Assembly: GCA_964036155.1 (NCBI GenBank) | Contig: OZ038422.1 | Location: 60,721,201-60,785,200, forward strand | Length of the DNA stretch: 64,000 nt | Reading direction: 5' to 3' | Source of the DNA: Diploscapter coronatus | Taxonomy: Eukaryota > Nematoda > Chromadorea > Rhabditida > Rhabditidae | Shown: piece by piece, positions 13,101 through 24,300 of the stretch | Layout: each line of letters begins with the position of its first letter | Numbering within the stretch: position 1 is the stretch's first letter | Program-made: the position numbers and the translations under genes | The notes under the pieces: model-generated | The model's input: the letters and a program-made list of their open reading frames with translations, nothing else | Databases searched by the model: none | Told to the model about the DNA's origin: nothing

Positions 13101-13891
13101 CCATAGTCCGATATATCTGATGCCAGCAATCAAATCGAATCAGACCAAGTCTTGTGAAGAAATAGAGAAATGGAATAACCACTTTGCTGCTGGTTTTTCC
13201 TTAACGAAGGCAACGGGTGCACACAGGGACAGAGGGTGCTTAAAGCCAGCCGTCCTTGCATCTTTCTCCCCTTTCTTTTCCCCCCTTTCCGTTGGCAGAG
13301 CCCCACCTTTTTCTCTGGCCGCTTAAATTCCTTCACTATTTCTCATAACTTCAATATCCTTTTTCTTCCTCAAAACGAATACTTCCTCACCACTTTCCAT
13401 ATCTTTTCCACTCTCATTTCAACGAGGTATTTCCCTACGTTGCCATTTCGAATTCCTTATTTCTCTAACTTCAGTTTCTTCTTTTTCTTTTCCCCCACTT
13501 TTTGCAGTTTTTTTCTCTCCCCGCCCCAGACATTCATTTCCTCCTTCTTTTTCGTTCTCTTGTTTTTCAACGCTATTTCGTCTACCAAAAATGGTGAGCT
13601 TCACATTTGCAGATGTTTGTGGGGTGGCTTAGAAAATGAACTAGCAGGTGAGGGAGTATTAAATGTGGGGAGAAGAAAAGAACGCAAAAAAGAGGAGAGA
13701 AAGATCTAGAAAACAGTGAGAAAAGATAAATTTTAGCAGTAAATTGGTGAAGCACGAATTTCTTATCTCATTAAAATGCTCGAAAAGCGAATTTTCCGTT
13801 CAAAATGTATGCATCTCTTTTCTTCCTCATTTTCAAGGCTTTTTCAGTTATTACGTCACGAATTCACCAGTTAACCCGGAAGACAATGCAT
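10192..13891 (-). CDS. Unrecognised 102-residue protein with long introns
   Basis: Four small exons on the minus strand (13876-13891, 12511-12644, 12326-12390, 10192-10285) join in phase 1, 0 and 2 and total 309 nt, giving 102 residues and a TGA stop. The first exon is only 16 nt (MHCLP) and directly follows a TTCAG acceptor, as for a trans-spliced or 5'-UTR-spliced start. The second is acidic and Ser/Asp-rich (LDDTVDSSESCKDNDADVG). The third has LEECDLCVLDDNRIFYI. The last is basic (MLRKTKKGK, SGKRKLL). There is no signal peptide or known domain. The phase agreement of exons 2-4 is good evidence; the first exon is less certain. The intron between exons 3 and 4 is about 2 kb and holds no recognisable gene. 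The gene is divergently placed from the F-box gene at 14359. Confidence 0.45.
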
Positions 13892-14358
13892 CTGAATTTT
13901 AACGAGGTCTCGTGGTTTGCGCATATTTTTCTTTCGAAAATTATTTTATTTCTTTCTTTCTTTTTCTTTTCTCTTCCAATGGTATTTCTTTTTCTCTAAC
14001 GGAAGAAATAGTTTTGAAAAAGAAGAGAGAAAGAGAAAATTTTGGACGCATCTCGGGTGCAATGAATGAGTTGGCGCATGTGTTGGAATTGGCCCAGCTT
14101 CTAACCAAAAGCTGCCTTTCCAGTTTCAGCTAAAAACCAATAAATTTATAATTATCCCGGTCGTGTTTCTCCTCGCATCTTTCATCGCGTAATTATAGTT
14201 TTTTGTTCAAAAAATTATGACTATCTCAGCCTTGTTTCTCGCCCTATCCTTTATCATTCGATTATATTTTTGTACCGTCTCACTTTTCCTTTAATCGATA
14301 AAGCTTATCGTTTTCGAAATTCAATCACTCAAAACGACGGTGTTATTTCTAAAGAAAG
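13892..14358. other. Divergent intergenic region
   Basis: Pyrimidine-rich sequence between the start of the small minus-strand gene and the F-box gene. It probably contains both promoters. No coding signal is seen. Confidence 0.35.
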
Positions 14359-16612
14359 ATGGATTCTGAAGACGTGACGATGACGTCTGCGGATTCTGAA
14401 GAGCCCATGACGATGGAGAAGTTGCCCTTGGAAATCGTGGAGCATATTCTGAAATTTCTCGACGCTCACGATCGAATGAACTGTGTTTTGGTCTGCAGGA
14501 AATTCCTCTTCGCATTGGGTATGGCAAAATATCTTTTTTACAATTTCAGTAATTATGAAAATATCTCTGAAAGATATTTCCTCGACAAAATTATATTGCT
14601 TTTTGTACAAATTCATTTTTAACAATTCGATGATCGATATATTTTTCGTCTCAGGAAGAAAAATATTCATTTTCCATATAATAAAAAGTTTAAATCTCCA
14701 GTCCGCTCCCTGCCCCTGCCGAAGACCATCCGCCTGCTGTATTCTGGCTGTCCGTGCCACGCAGGTTGTCGTGAAGACGACGTTTTCCTTCATTTGTGCC
14801 AGTGCGATGAGGCCAACAACATCATCAAAATGCTTCTACCGCAAATTCTCTCAGGCGAGTTTTTTTTATCTTCAATAATTTCATTTTTGATCTTGGTTTA
14901 TCTCTAATCACTTCGAAAGTTTTTGAATATCTTATAATTTTTCCACATTTCCCTTTCATAACTGTTAGGATGGTTCCATCAGACTTGCCGATTTATGAAA
15001 GCTTCCTGAAGCTTACCCAAAACATTAGGAACATTTAGTTTTTTTTCTTATTCTTCACAGCTTAAGACATTAAAGCTAACAAATATCGATATTTATAAAA
15101 TTTCCCTGAAACCTACACCAAACAGTCTGAATCAGAATATGCACTTTTCAATTTCAGAGACGAACTCGATTCTGCTGGAAGACGAGCTGATCAAGAACCA
15201 GATCACCGATTCTGACGCCCACAAAATTCTATCACAATGCGTCACTGCGCCGCTGACTAGGTAAAATTGGTGATCCTTAAAAAGTTACAATAAAGAATAC
15301 TGAAGCTTACAATAATTCAAGAATTGTATTTATTACCGTAATCCCATTATTTGCTTCTAACTTTAAGGGATACTGTAATAGTAATCCATAACTTTTTGAA
15401 ATACCATAATCCTTAATCGCTGCTTTAGCCTGACTCTTTCGAACTGCGACTTCCAAAAGGTCCGACCTTGGACGTTGGCGCTGATTGCGCAGCTTAATAA
15501 ATTACAAAGGGTAGGTTTTGAACGAATTCACTGCCCTGTTGAATGTAGATGAAGTTATTTTTCGGGAGAATTTCACGACTGAATATAGATTATCAAACTG
15601 CAATTTTGAACGTTTTCATAAAGATGGATTTAGATGGTTATTTCCTATTTTCAGGTGGAATTCGACTCCTGCCGATTTTCGATCTCTGAATCGATGTTGA
15701 TCAGGAGCATTTTCGCAGCGAGTTTTGCCACTTTGACCACGGTTGAGATGAAGCAGTGTCTTTTGGTGAGAATTTGACATTTTGCAATTTGAAAAATAAT
15801 CGACTAAATTAAAATTAATTTTCATTCTCAAAAATAATAGATAGTCCTCTGAAATTGTATGAAGTGGAAAAGTATGTTTCAAGAGGGATATAATAGCTCT
15901 CTTCAAAATTCGACACTGGTTCATGCCGGTGTTAAGCAGTGAAAAGTTATTAATTAATTAAATATTAAATTTATTTTTTTTAATTGTAATTTTTTATATT
16001 ATTCCAGTTTTCAGATTACCGACAAATTGGCTCGTTCGATCTCCCGGAATTGCCCCAAATTGGAGACGTTTTCTGTGTCCGGCTGCAAATCAGTTTCGAC
16101 TTTTTCCGTTTTGGCGATGATCGAAACCGCCCTGTACAGAGAGAAGCCAATGCTTACCGTGCATGTTGAGGATACCATGTTCTGTGCACAGCAGGTTATT
16201 TCTTTGTTTTTTTCCTCAGTTATTTGGCTGTATGTCCTATTACCACAATTGAGAAAACCTATTTTTGAATAATTCGAACACTTCTTGAAATTTAGTCGAA
16301 ATATTTTAGTTTCAACAGGCTTTCATTAAATTTGATGACTAAGCCTTGTGAAAATTGCTCTTTTTGTTTCTAATGAAAATGAGCCATATATAATTATCGT
16401 AATACATCTTGTTCAAGGACTTATGGTATTTCCCTGAACCTATTCAAATCATGCAAGAATCCAATTTTCAGCTAGCCGACTACATGTCATCGCCTCTTTT
16501 CTGTTCGAAGGACGATTGGTCTCTGGTCCCGACGCACATCGTTTTGGGTTACGAAAAGCCGGCCGTTATCGCGGAACACCGTGCGGCTAGATGCGTTCTA
16601 ATCTATGTCTAG
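14359..16612 (+). CDS. F-box protein with LRR-like C-terminal part
   Basis: Seven exons (14359-14518, 14702-14854, 15158-15260, 15429-15510, 15655-15765, 16015-16194, 16472-16612) total 930 nt, giving 309 residues. After an acidic leader (MDSEDVTMTSADSEEP) the F-box runs from about residue 20 to 55 (EKLPLEIVEHILKFLDAHDR, then VLVCRKF). The remainder contains leucine-rich-repeat-like stretches: LTSLTLSNCDFQKV, LNKLQRVEFDSC, CP-KLETFSVSGCKSV. F-box proteins recruit substrates to SCF ubiquitin ligases through Skp1; the substrate here is unknown. The start ATG gives the F-box within the first exon. The second intron (14855-15157) has a GC donor, which the reading frame requires. Such F-box/LRR genes are a large, fast-changing group in nematodes, so no orthologue is claimed. 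Confidence 0.85.
14855..15157 (+). other. GC-AG intron in the F-box gene
   Basis: The exon ends CTCTCAG and the intron starts GCGAGT and ends TTTCAG. The join TCA G|AG ACG keeps the frame open (LSETNSILLEDEL). The nearby GT donor two bases on would run into a stop. Confidence 0.75.
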
Positions 16613-17420
16613 AAGTTTTCACTTCGAAAAGCGAAAAATTAGTAAAATATTAAAGGATTACGGTATCTCAATAGAATTGATGAGGATTAAATGGGACATT
16701 TTTAACTATTAGGCTACGGTATTTTTCATCTGCATAGATTTAAAAAAAATTATTTTGCAATGATTATTCTTATCATAGAATTATTTACTTATTCTTATCA
16801 AGCACTTTGACTTATCTATCAAACCTCAAATTTAGGGATAATCTGGGCTTCATATGGTATTTTGAATTCTAGAATTTCAAAGAAATGTAAAAAATGTATA
16901 AAGTAGAAATCGCTTAGAGAATTTAGACATTTATCAAATCACATTTGAGTTACTCACTTCACAACTTAATCTTGTAAATATCTCAATTCTGGTAATTCGG
17001 TGTCAGTTTTTTATTCAGTCTGAAACTTGTATGAAATAGAAGATTACGGTACTTTTGTGTAAATAAATAGTTTTTTAATGATTTTTGATTTGTAAATAGT
17101 GAATAATTTATCTGAATCGTAGATTTCATAGATTAAATTACTCATTTTCGCCGTGGTTTATTTAAATTTTTAATTTTCACATAATTTTTCCTCAAAAATT
17201 GCATCTCGCCTCCATACTTTTGCGAAATACGAGAGCTTAATGTTTGGTGTTAGTTTATAAAGATCGAAAAGTAATTTTCCCTTCGAAATTCTCTTATGAC
17301 ACTTTTTAAACCCAAAGTTTAGCTAAAATTTCGACAGTAATTTTGAAAGTGATAAGAATCTTGATTTTAATGACATTTGAAAATTTGCAAATTTCTAATT
17401 GATCATTACAATTATTTGCA
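16613..17420. other. 3' flank of the F-box gene, no gene seen
   Basis: AT-rich sequence with no supported open frame. It probably includes the 3' UTR of the F-box gene. Confidence 0.4.
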
Positions 17421-17685
17421 TTAAGACGTACTATTTATAAAACCCGAATAAAGCTTGGCATTTGTGCACAAGTCCTTCTATCGGGTATGACCCATATGAG
17501 TTGATAGAGCCCTAGCTTCCATTCACAAAAATGGGCTCGGTTTCGCCTCGTCCCCTTCTGCAAGCGTAGAACGCGCTTTTTCACTATTCTGGATGTGGCC
17601 TTCTGACATCGCATTGAAGGTACAAAGAAAGCTTTTTTGCCTTACATCGTTTTTAAAAATTCTTTAAATCATAATATTTCGGATA
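17421..17685 (+). repeat. Left copy of a 262-bp inverted repeat
   Basis: This segment matches the reverse complement of 26921-27183 with about five mismatches. Similarity begins and ends sharply. Inside is a GC-richer core (GGGCTCGGTTTCGCC near 17530) and a short stem GCGT...ACGC. It could be a transposon end or a duplicated non-coding RNA locus. It is not a tRNA, 5S or known spliceosomal RNA by its conserved boxes. Confidence 0.85.
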
Positions 17686-19082
17686 CGATTCTACACATTT
17701 TGATATATAGGGTTTAAGAGATCAACCACGTGTTAGGCGCAGGAGGAGGCTTCAAAGTCAAAGCATGAGATCGTACCCCGCTACTTTTTGCACAAAATCG
17801 ATCGTCCTGAAAATTCTTGTTATTTCCCATCATTTTTATTATAAACAATCTTTAAGTTGTTTTCGATATTTTAAAAACACTTTCTGGAAAAAGGTAGAAT
17901 AGGCTAAGAAAATTGTTACCAAAGTTGGCGATTCAAAATTTGGGCTCAAATTGTGAAGCTAGAGACATCAATTATTTATTCTCATTCAATTTGTTGTGAT
18001 ACTATGCGGCCAATTTGCAGAGTGGGAGAGTGGTTTTTGCCCATTAACACGAAAGAAAGTATTTATTATTTATCAATCGGAATAATCTAGGAAAATTCTG
18101 AAGCAAAACGCCTTATAAAGCACTGCTCTCTTTGAAATCTCCTTTCTTTCGTATGCAAAAGCAGGGTGCGGTTATTTTTTGACAAAAAATTGTTGCCTGC
18201 AATAGGTTGAACCTCGCACCATCGCTTTCAGACACCCGTATCTCGGGTTAGACTGATCCATCTTTCAAACGATTTTCTGTACCTAAATCCCAAAGAAAGA
18301 CTCTTTCATTCAGTTTAAGGGCTATGATTGTCTTCACATTCGGAAAATTAATTGCGCCCTTCAAGCATAAGAGAAAAAAATTCTCAATTTGACATTCATC
18401 CTAAGCATTCAGATAGGCTACGCTATCGGACTTTGTTGTTCTAGTTCTGATTTATCTCCCTTTCCTTCATTAGCCGGTGAATTTTTCTCCTTCTCATAAT
18501 CAGATTATCTCCAACTGGACATCAATGCCCTCTCATCACCATGATATGCTGAAGCGTGGTGAAATAAGATTAGCTGAGATAAATTCTTTGGAAGACATGC
18601 AGACAAAATCTCTCACTGTTTCTTGTTTCTCTTTTTATAAATATCTCCCCAATCAGTCGTCTGGTGACGGCTTCCATTCTGATAGCCGATTAAGAGACTC
18701 TTGTTGATGTCTCTCCGTCGTCTCTTTTTCAATGCTCCCCAACTGGCATTGCGCGTCTGCATCACTTTCACTGCAAGAAAGGCGTCTGTTTTTGGTGACT
18801 TTGACCGCGTTAGGACAATGATCAAGCCTTCTTCAATCTCACATTTTAAAATGCTATTTGTGACGTTGAGAAACATTACGAACGAAATGGAAGCGGAATG
18901 TGGGCGAAATATGAGAGAAAAGCAGCAGAAGCGCAGATTATGCACAGAGCCCCACATTTTTAAGCGGACAAATCTCTCCGAGCATCATATCATTTATCTC
19001 CTCAACTTGTCAAATCTTTAAAGAGACTTGAAAAACTTCTCTTAGCAATCGTCATCATTTTCAGGTGAGTGAACGTTACTAG
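17686..19082. other. No supported gene
   Basis: AT-rich, with a more balanced stretch at 18470-19010 containing overlapping open frames on both strands. None resembles a family or has a consistent splice context. It may be upstream sequence of the damaged lectin gene. Confidence 0.35.
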
Positions 19083-20287
19083 CAGCAGTAGCTTCCACGC
19101 TGATTTCTGGACCAAGTACAGATGAATCTTCAGATGGAACGCTGCTTCCTGAAGCTACAACTGCTAAAATAAAACCATCTTGTGGAATCAAGTCTGTTAC
19201 CACACCATCTTCAGACCCAACTACTTCCCCTTCGATCTCCCCAGACGCGACTCACGCCTGCCCCAGGTATGAGACTTGGAATACATACGAAAAAATTACT
19301 CATCGCTAATAAAATTTCAATCAGACAGAAAAACCTGTCTTACAAGTCTTTAATGCTTATCCTTCCTGCGAATTTAGTGTTTTGTGTTAACATCACATCT
19401 CACAATAATTGAATTAGACTGATTTATGATATTTAGCATTTTTCGGTTGAATAAACCTGCAATATTAATTCAATCCATATAAATTTCAGACTGTAACAGA
19501 TGGGGTAACTCATAGACCTACTACATTCTTGATAATGACTTGTTATGGGTAGGCTTGAAATCTCTTGATTTGCCTTAATGCTATCTTCACCCACATTCAC
19601 TTGTAGCCTCCATAAGTTTCTGCAAAATCGAAAACTTGTGTTAAAACTGGGTGAAGATCATGAGACATTTCGCCCCAGTTGATCAAGATATAGAATTTGA
19701 GACCCTTGGCGGAGGCGGTCTCTACTACACCATCGATGAATTTGGTGCCTTCGCCTGTCAACAAGACGGTCCACCGAATGCCATGCCAGCAAGCTTCCAC
19801 TCTCAGGAACAGTGGGATTATCTCATTTCAAGTGAGACGGATTTTTACGAATCATCGAGTCGAATTAGTGTTTCGAAAGGGCTTCTACCGTAAAAGTGCG
19901 TCTTCAACGAAAAAGTGCTGAAATTTACGGACATTTCAAAGCACTTTTTTCTCTCAAAAAGTAGTCTTATGCCTAATACGTTCTCTATGTAAACTAATTC
20001 AATTTTAACTTTCAGGCATCCGGATCGACCTACCCACGTGGATTTGGGCTGTACTATGACGGAGCTGGTTGAATGGAAGGTCTGGAGATGTTCTGGTTCT
20101 TGGGAGGGGCAAGCGTATAACTTGCTGTCGAAATGGATCAATTTCTATGTTCAGCTTAGATTATTTTTCTCTTTTCAGTACCGTCAACTGGGTTCTACCA
20201 CCGTTCAGCATGGTCAACAGTCCTGGAAACGAAAACAACGGCATCGAAGTCGTTTTTGGACTTATCTGGAACGTCATTCTACTCTAA
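19083..20287 (+). pseudogene. Damaged Thr-rich C-type lectin-like gene
   Basis: A Ser/Thr/Pro-rich exon (about 19083-19266, ending THACP) is followed by pieces of a C-type lectin domain: TIDEFGAFACQQDG and MPASFHSQEQWDYLISS (to about 19830), then ASGSTYPRGFGLYYDGAG (20016-20069), then EWKVWRCSGSW and VNWVLPPF...GNENNGIEVVFG (to the TAA at 20285-20287). The pieces fit the domain in order but lie in different frames. The GT donor at 19830 joins out of phase with the next exon, and a one-base shift separates GAG from EWK. The disulphide and sugar-site motifs are also degraded. I see no signal peptide exon. The layout matches the lectin gene starting 1.1 kb downstream, so this looks like a decaying tandem copy. 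Sequencing error is an alternative. Confidence 0.6.
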
Positions 20288-21351
20288 TTGTGAGAATACA
20301 ATTTGATACCAACTTTAAATGACCCAATAATTCAAAAGTTCGTCCTCTGCAAGGCGTCGCCTCCATGATTCTAACCTGAAATATAGAACGGTCCTTCCAC
20401 ATTTTCTTTTGAAGATTGAAATTCAGCTATGAAATAAAGAAAGAATTTCATTTTTTTTCCGAAAATCTTCATTCTTTTCAGAAAATGGTAAGTACAGTGT
20501 TGGTCAAATCGATCTAATTCTACACGAGGTCAAATTAAGAAGATTGAGAACATTCGGAGTTTTTGTTAACGCGAAGTGAGACCAAGCTTAACTTTCTAGT
20601 TTTTATCATTCCTGCACAAATTGAAAATCATTACTCTAAAAATCGCAAAATGAATATTTACAGTACCCGTGCAAAAGTGATGGATAATGAGAAAAAATGC
20701 TTATTATCCATCATTTTCGCACTGTACTGTACGTGATTTCCTCTATATGCAATAGTTACACTTAAAAATATAATTAACGAGAAGCTGACTAAAAGATAAG
20801 GAAGAATTCTCGACGACATAAAGTGAAATTTGTCAGGCTAATAGCCGACTGGACTAGGCGTCCATCAGCTTCGTCTTTTACCGTCTTCTTTATCAATTAT
20901 AATTGGCTCTCACCGTTTCCTGCTTCTCTCTCTATTTCTTCCAATCGTATAAAAGCCGTTCTAGGGAGGACGATCGCCAGAAAGCCCTTGCGATCTACCC
21001 CTAGTATATCTTCTTAACAAATTCTTCTCTGTAACTTGTAATTAGCCAAGTTTCCATCAATGTGACCTGGTATCATAACTATATTTTCGTTTGACGAAAG
21101 TTCTCCCTAATTCTGTACAAAAAAGGGAACGAGGCTTCTCTTCTTCTTCTCCACATACTGTTTTGATACTTCTCTAATACGGTCCTTCGATTCTATTTGA
21201 TTCCTCGATTCGACTGTCTTTCTACTGTTCCTTTTTGATTGATCTTGATATCTCTATGGGAAAATTATAAACATTTATCTAAAAATTACAAATTGCCAAA
21301 AATTCGAAGAATAAATCATTGACTTTTTAGGTCGCAATACTCTCAACTGAA
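20288..21351. other. Spacer between the two lectin copies
   Basis: No gene is seen. It contains the hairpin at 20659-20731 and probably the promoter of the gene starting at 21352. Confidence 0.4.
20659..20731. repeat. Hairpin with arms of about 30 bp
   Basis: TACAGTACCCGTGCAAAAG and the following GATGGATAAT are answered, after a short A-rich loop, by their near-perfect reverse complement. The size fits either a small foldback element or a microRNA-type precursor; the sequence alone does not decide. Confidence 0.7.
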
Positions 21352-24300
21352 ATGATGAACTTCGCTATTCTTTTGCTACTCTTCAAGTGTTCGAACTCTT
21401 GCCTGACAACACCGGACATGGAACTGCCTCCTGTTCAGCCCATTACTGACGCAGGTAAATTATCACTGTGTATCAAATAAATTTTCTACTTTTGAAAAGG
21501 TCAGCTACACATGGCTTTTCCAAATTGTTTCTTCACAATGAATGTGGAGTGGGCTTATAATTCCATCTGATCTAGGTTTTTTGGCAAGTCGGCCATCACA
21601 TTGTTTTGTAAAATCTCATAATCAAGCCGGTTCAGGCTACCGACATTAAAATCTAAAATAAAGCATAAAATTGCGCAAACTCAACAACAATAAATATAGA
21701 TACGACGGTATCCACTCCTTCGATAACGACGACCTGCACGATACCTGGTTGTACTTCATCAACACCGACTACAACGACCACATCGACACCTACAACCACG
21801 TCCACGTCCACATCGACGTCCACATCAACGTCCACAACAACCACAACAACCACAACGACCACATCAACTACTACAACTACTACTACACGTAATCCTTGTG
21901 TCCCAGATCCAGGTCCAATAGCTGATTATCCTAAGTCTTAACAATTTTTCAAGCTAACCAAACTTGGTATCGTTCGGCTCCAAATTTTATGTAAATAAAT
22001 AACAGATGTCTTTAGCTTCAATTTGAGCCCAAATTTTGGTAGACTACCTATGAAAATATTCTTGCATCATTTTCTTGAAAATTGACATTAAATTTTGGTT
22101 TTTAGCTACCGATCCTTGTTTCGCCGGTTCAGCTCCATTAGCTAATTGTCGTAAGTCCTAACAATCTTTCAAGCGAACCATTTTATTATCAATTAAAGAG
22201 GAAATCTATTCCCCGAGTCCATTAATTTTATGGACCTTTTTCGGAGGAATCACTGTTTTCTAGAAAAACTACTGTATATGTTCCGGGAGCATATCCGTTC
22301 GTTAAATTCGATTCAAATTCACATACCAAATTTGTAGGAATAGTGTATGAATCACAAGGAAAGTGTTATCACTTCTTTTTTAGCCGAACTTAGCTACCAA
22401 CATCAAATTTACATGAATAAACGTCCAAATCGTTTTTTTTTTCAAATCTAAATGCAACAATTTCAGAGGCACAATGTCCTACTGGCTGGGATTTTGTTTG
22501 CGGCAAATGCTATCAGGTGATCGTTGAATATCATTTTCGTTTAAATTTCGTTTTGTGAATAGCAAGAATCTTACAGCGTTTTGATACTACTGTCACTTGG
22601 GACATGGCAAATGCGGCTTGCACGGGATTATGCGCCCCAGGAATGTGCCATCTACCAAGACTCTACAGCCTACAGCAAAACCAGGACTTGACTACTTACG
22701 GTAAGGGATTTCATGAGAATGTATTAATGTATAAATTAATTTGGAGCATTCGATTTCTAAATTGCGTTTTTTTGTTTCATTTTGCAGCATTAATAAAACT
22801 ACTCACAAAAGAACCATCCTTGTAAAGCGAACCTTTCCTACTGCAGTCTTCTCGAATTTTTCGGGCAATAAATTCACAACCAACCTAGTATTTATTAAAA
22901 GACGTAGTTTAACGTGAAGCTCATTCAAATTATGCCGAAACTGGCCAAAATTTCTGATTAGCTAAATTTTATCAAAAATTAAACAGGACAACTAAAATCG
23001 TCTCTGATTTTCTCATTTTTCAGCGAGTTGGGCCGGCACTACGCTTTGGCTTGATATACGTATAATCGGAGGTGATCCTACTGTGAGTCATCATTCTACT
23101 TATAGGCAATTTTGAAAGTAGGACGATAGAAACATACGAAAATAGTAAAGGGTTATGGGAGGGTAGGCTAGAGCATCTTTTATCGTATTATTTCGTATCT
23201 TCCTATGATTTATCGTTCTACACTTCCAGGTTGCCTGTGATTAGTTCAAGGATATTTGTTTAATACTTTCACCGCTCTATATTATCTATAACAAACTTAG
23301 ACTGTAGAAATCGGTGGCGTGCCATATCCGTGTGCCCCCCTTTGGACTCCTGGGTAAGTAAAACTTTCTCTGTAACCATGATTTTAAGAGTGAATGTCAG
23401 TAAGGACCAAAGTCGGTGTTTCCAGGGGTCCTCAGATTTAGCTGATTTTCACATATATTATTCAGTTTTTTATGCTGATTCTCATGGTGCTATCTGTTTT
23501 TCATAAAAATTATCGTATGCAGGATTACGGTAGCTTAAAGCTTTAACAGACTCGACCTCGAGAAAAAATTCATAACTTTCTTATTTCTGAGCCAAATCGA
23601 ACGTGGTTTTCAGCATCGGATAGCCTGTGAAAAACTCTACAAATAATGTAACCACGACCACCTGCTATCATCAATAACTTCCCGCCAAAAAATTAATTTC
23701 CGAAAATTCAACCCTGACTGACTGCAGTTTTTCAATTTTTTCTCCAAATTAGAGTTTCGACCCCAAGCTGGAAATGGGCTTATTTTGTAGATAATTCAAT
23801 TCTGCATCTGAATATGTAAAAATTTTCAAAAATGAGGATGGTCGAAACCATGAAAAATGCGTCCGAACACGTAAAATAAGGATGATTCTAGCATAGTGTC
23901 AACTTTAACTCCCTATAACTTTCTTATTTCTGAACCAAATTTCGTGATAATATTTTTATTTTGTAGATCTCGTTAAGGAAAATATGTTAAAAATAAAAAG
24001 AAACTTTTTAGAAATTATTTTCGTTGGGAAAAAATTATCCAAAGCTACCCTATATACCCGTACTGCGTTTACGCGTAAATGGCATTGGAAAAATTTGTAC
24101 TTCCAGTATTTTGTGTAGATTGACATGGTGAACAACTTTTGTTCCAAGACTTACCTCGGATTCATTATTGTATGAGCTCCAGAATTTTTTGAAGTTCAAT
24201 CACTAATTATTGCAAAGTGCCGTTTTGAGAGTAAATTTCAAAAAATCATATCTCCTTGTGTGTGCATATTCTAGAATAAGTTCTGGAACAAAAGTTGATC

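Noticed and set aside
18613..19021. Overlapping open frames of 106 and 114 residues on opposite strands
   Set aside because: Both strands are open by base composition. No motif, start context or splice partner supports either.
22788..22826. Possible alternative lectin exon after TTTGCAG
   Set aside because: It has no donor and ends in a stop. Joining 22700 to 23024 continues the lectin domain in phase.
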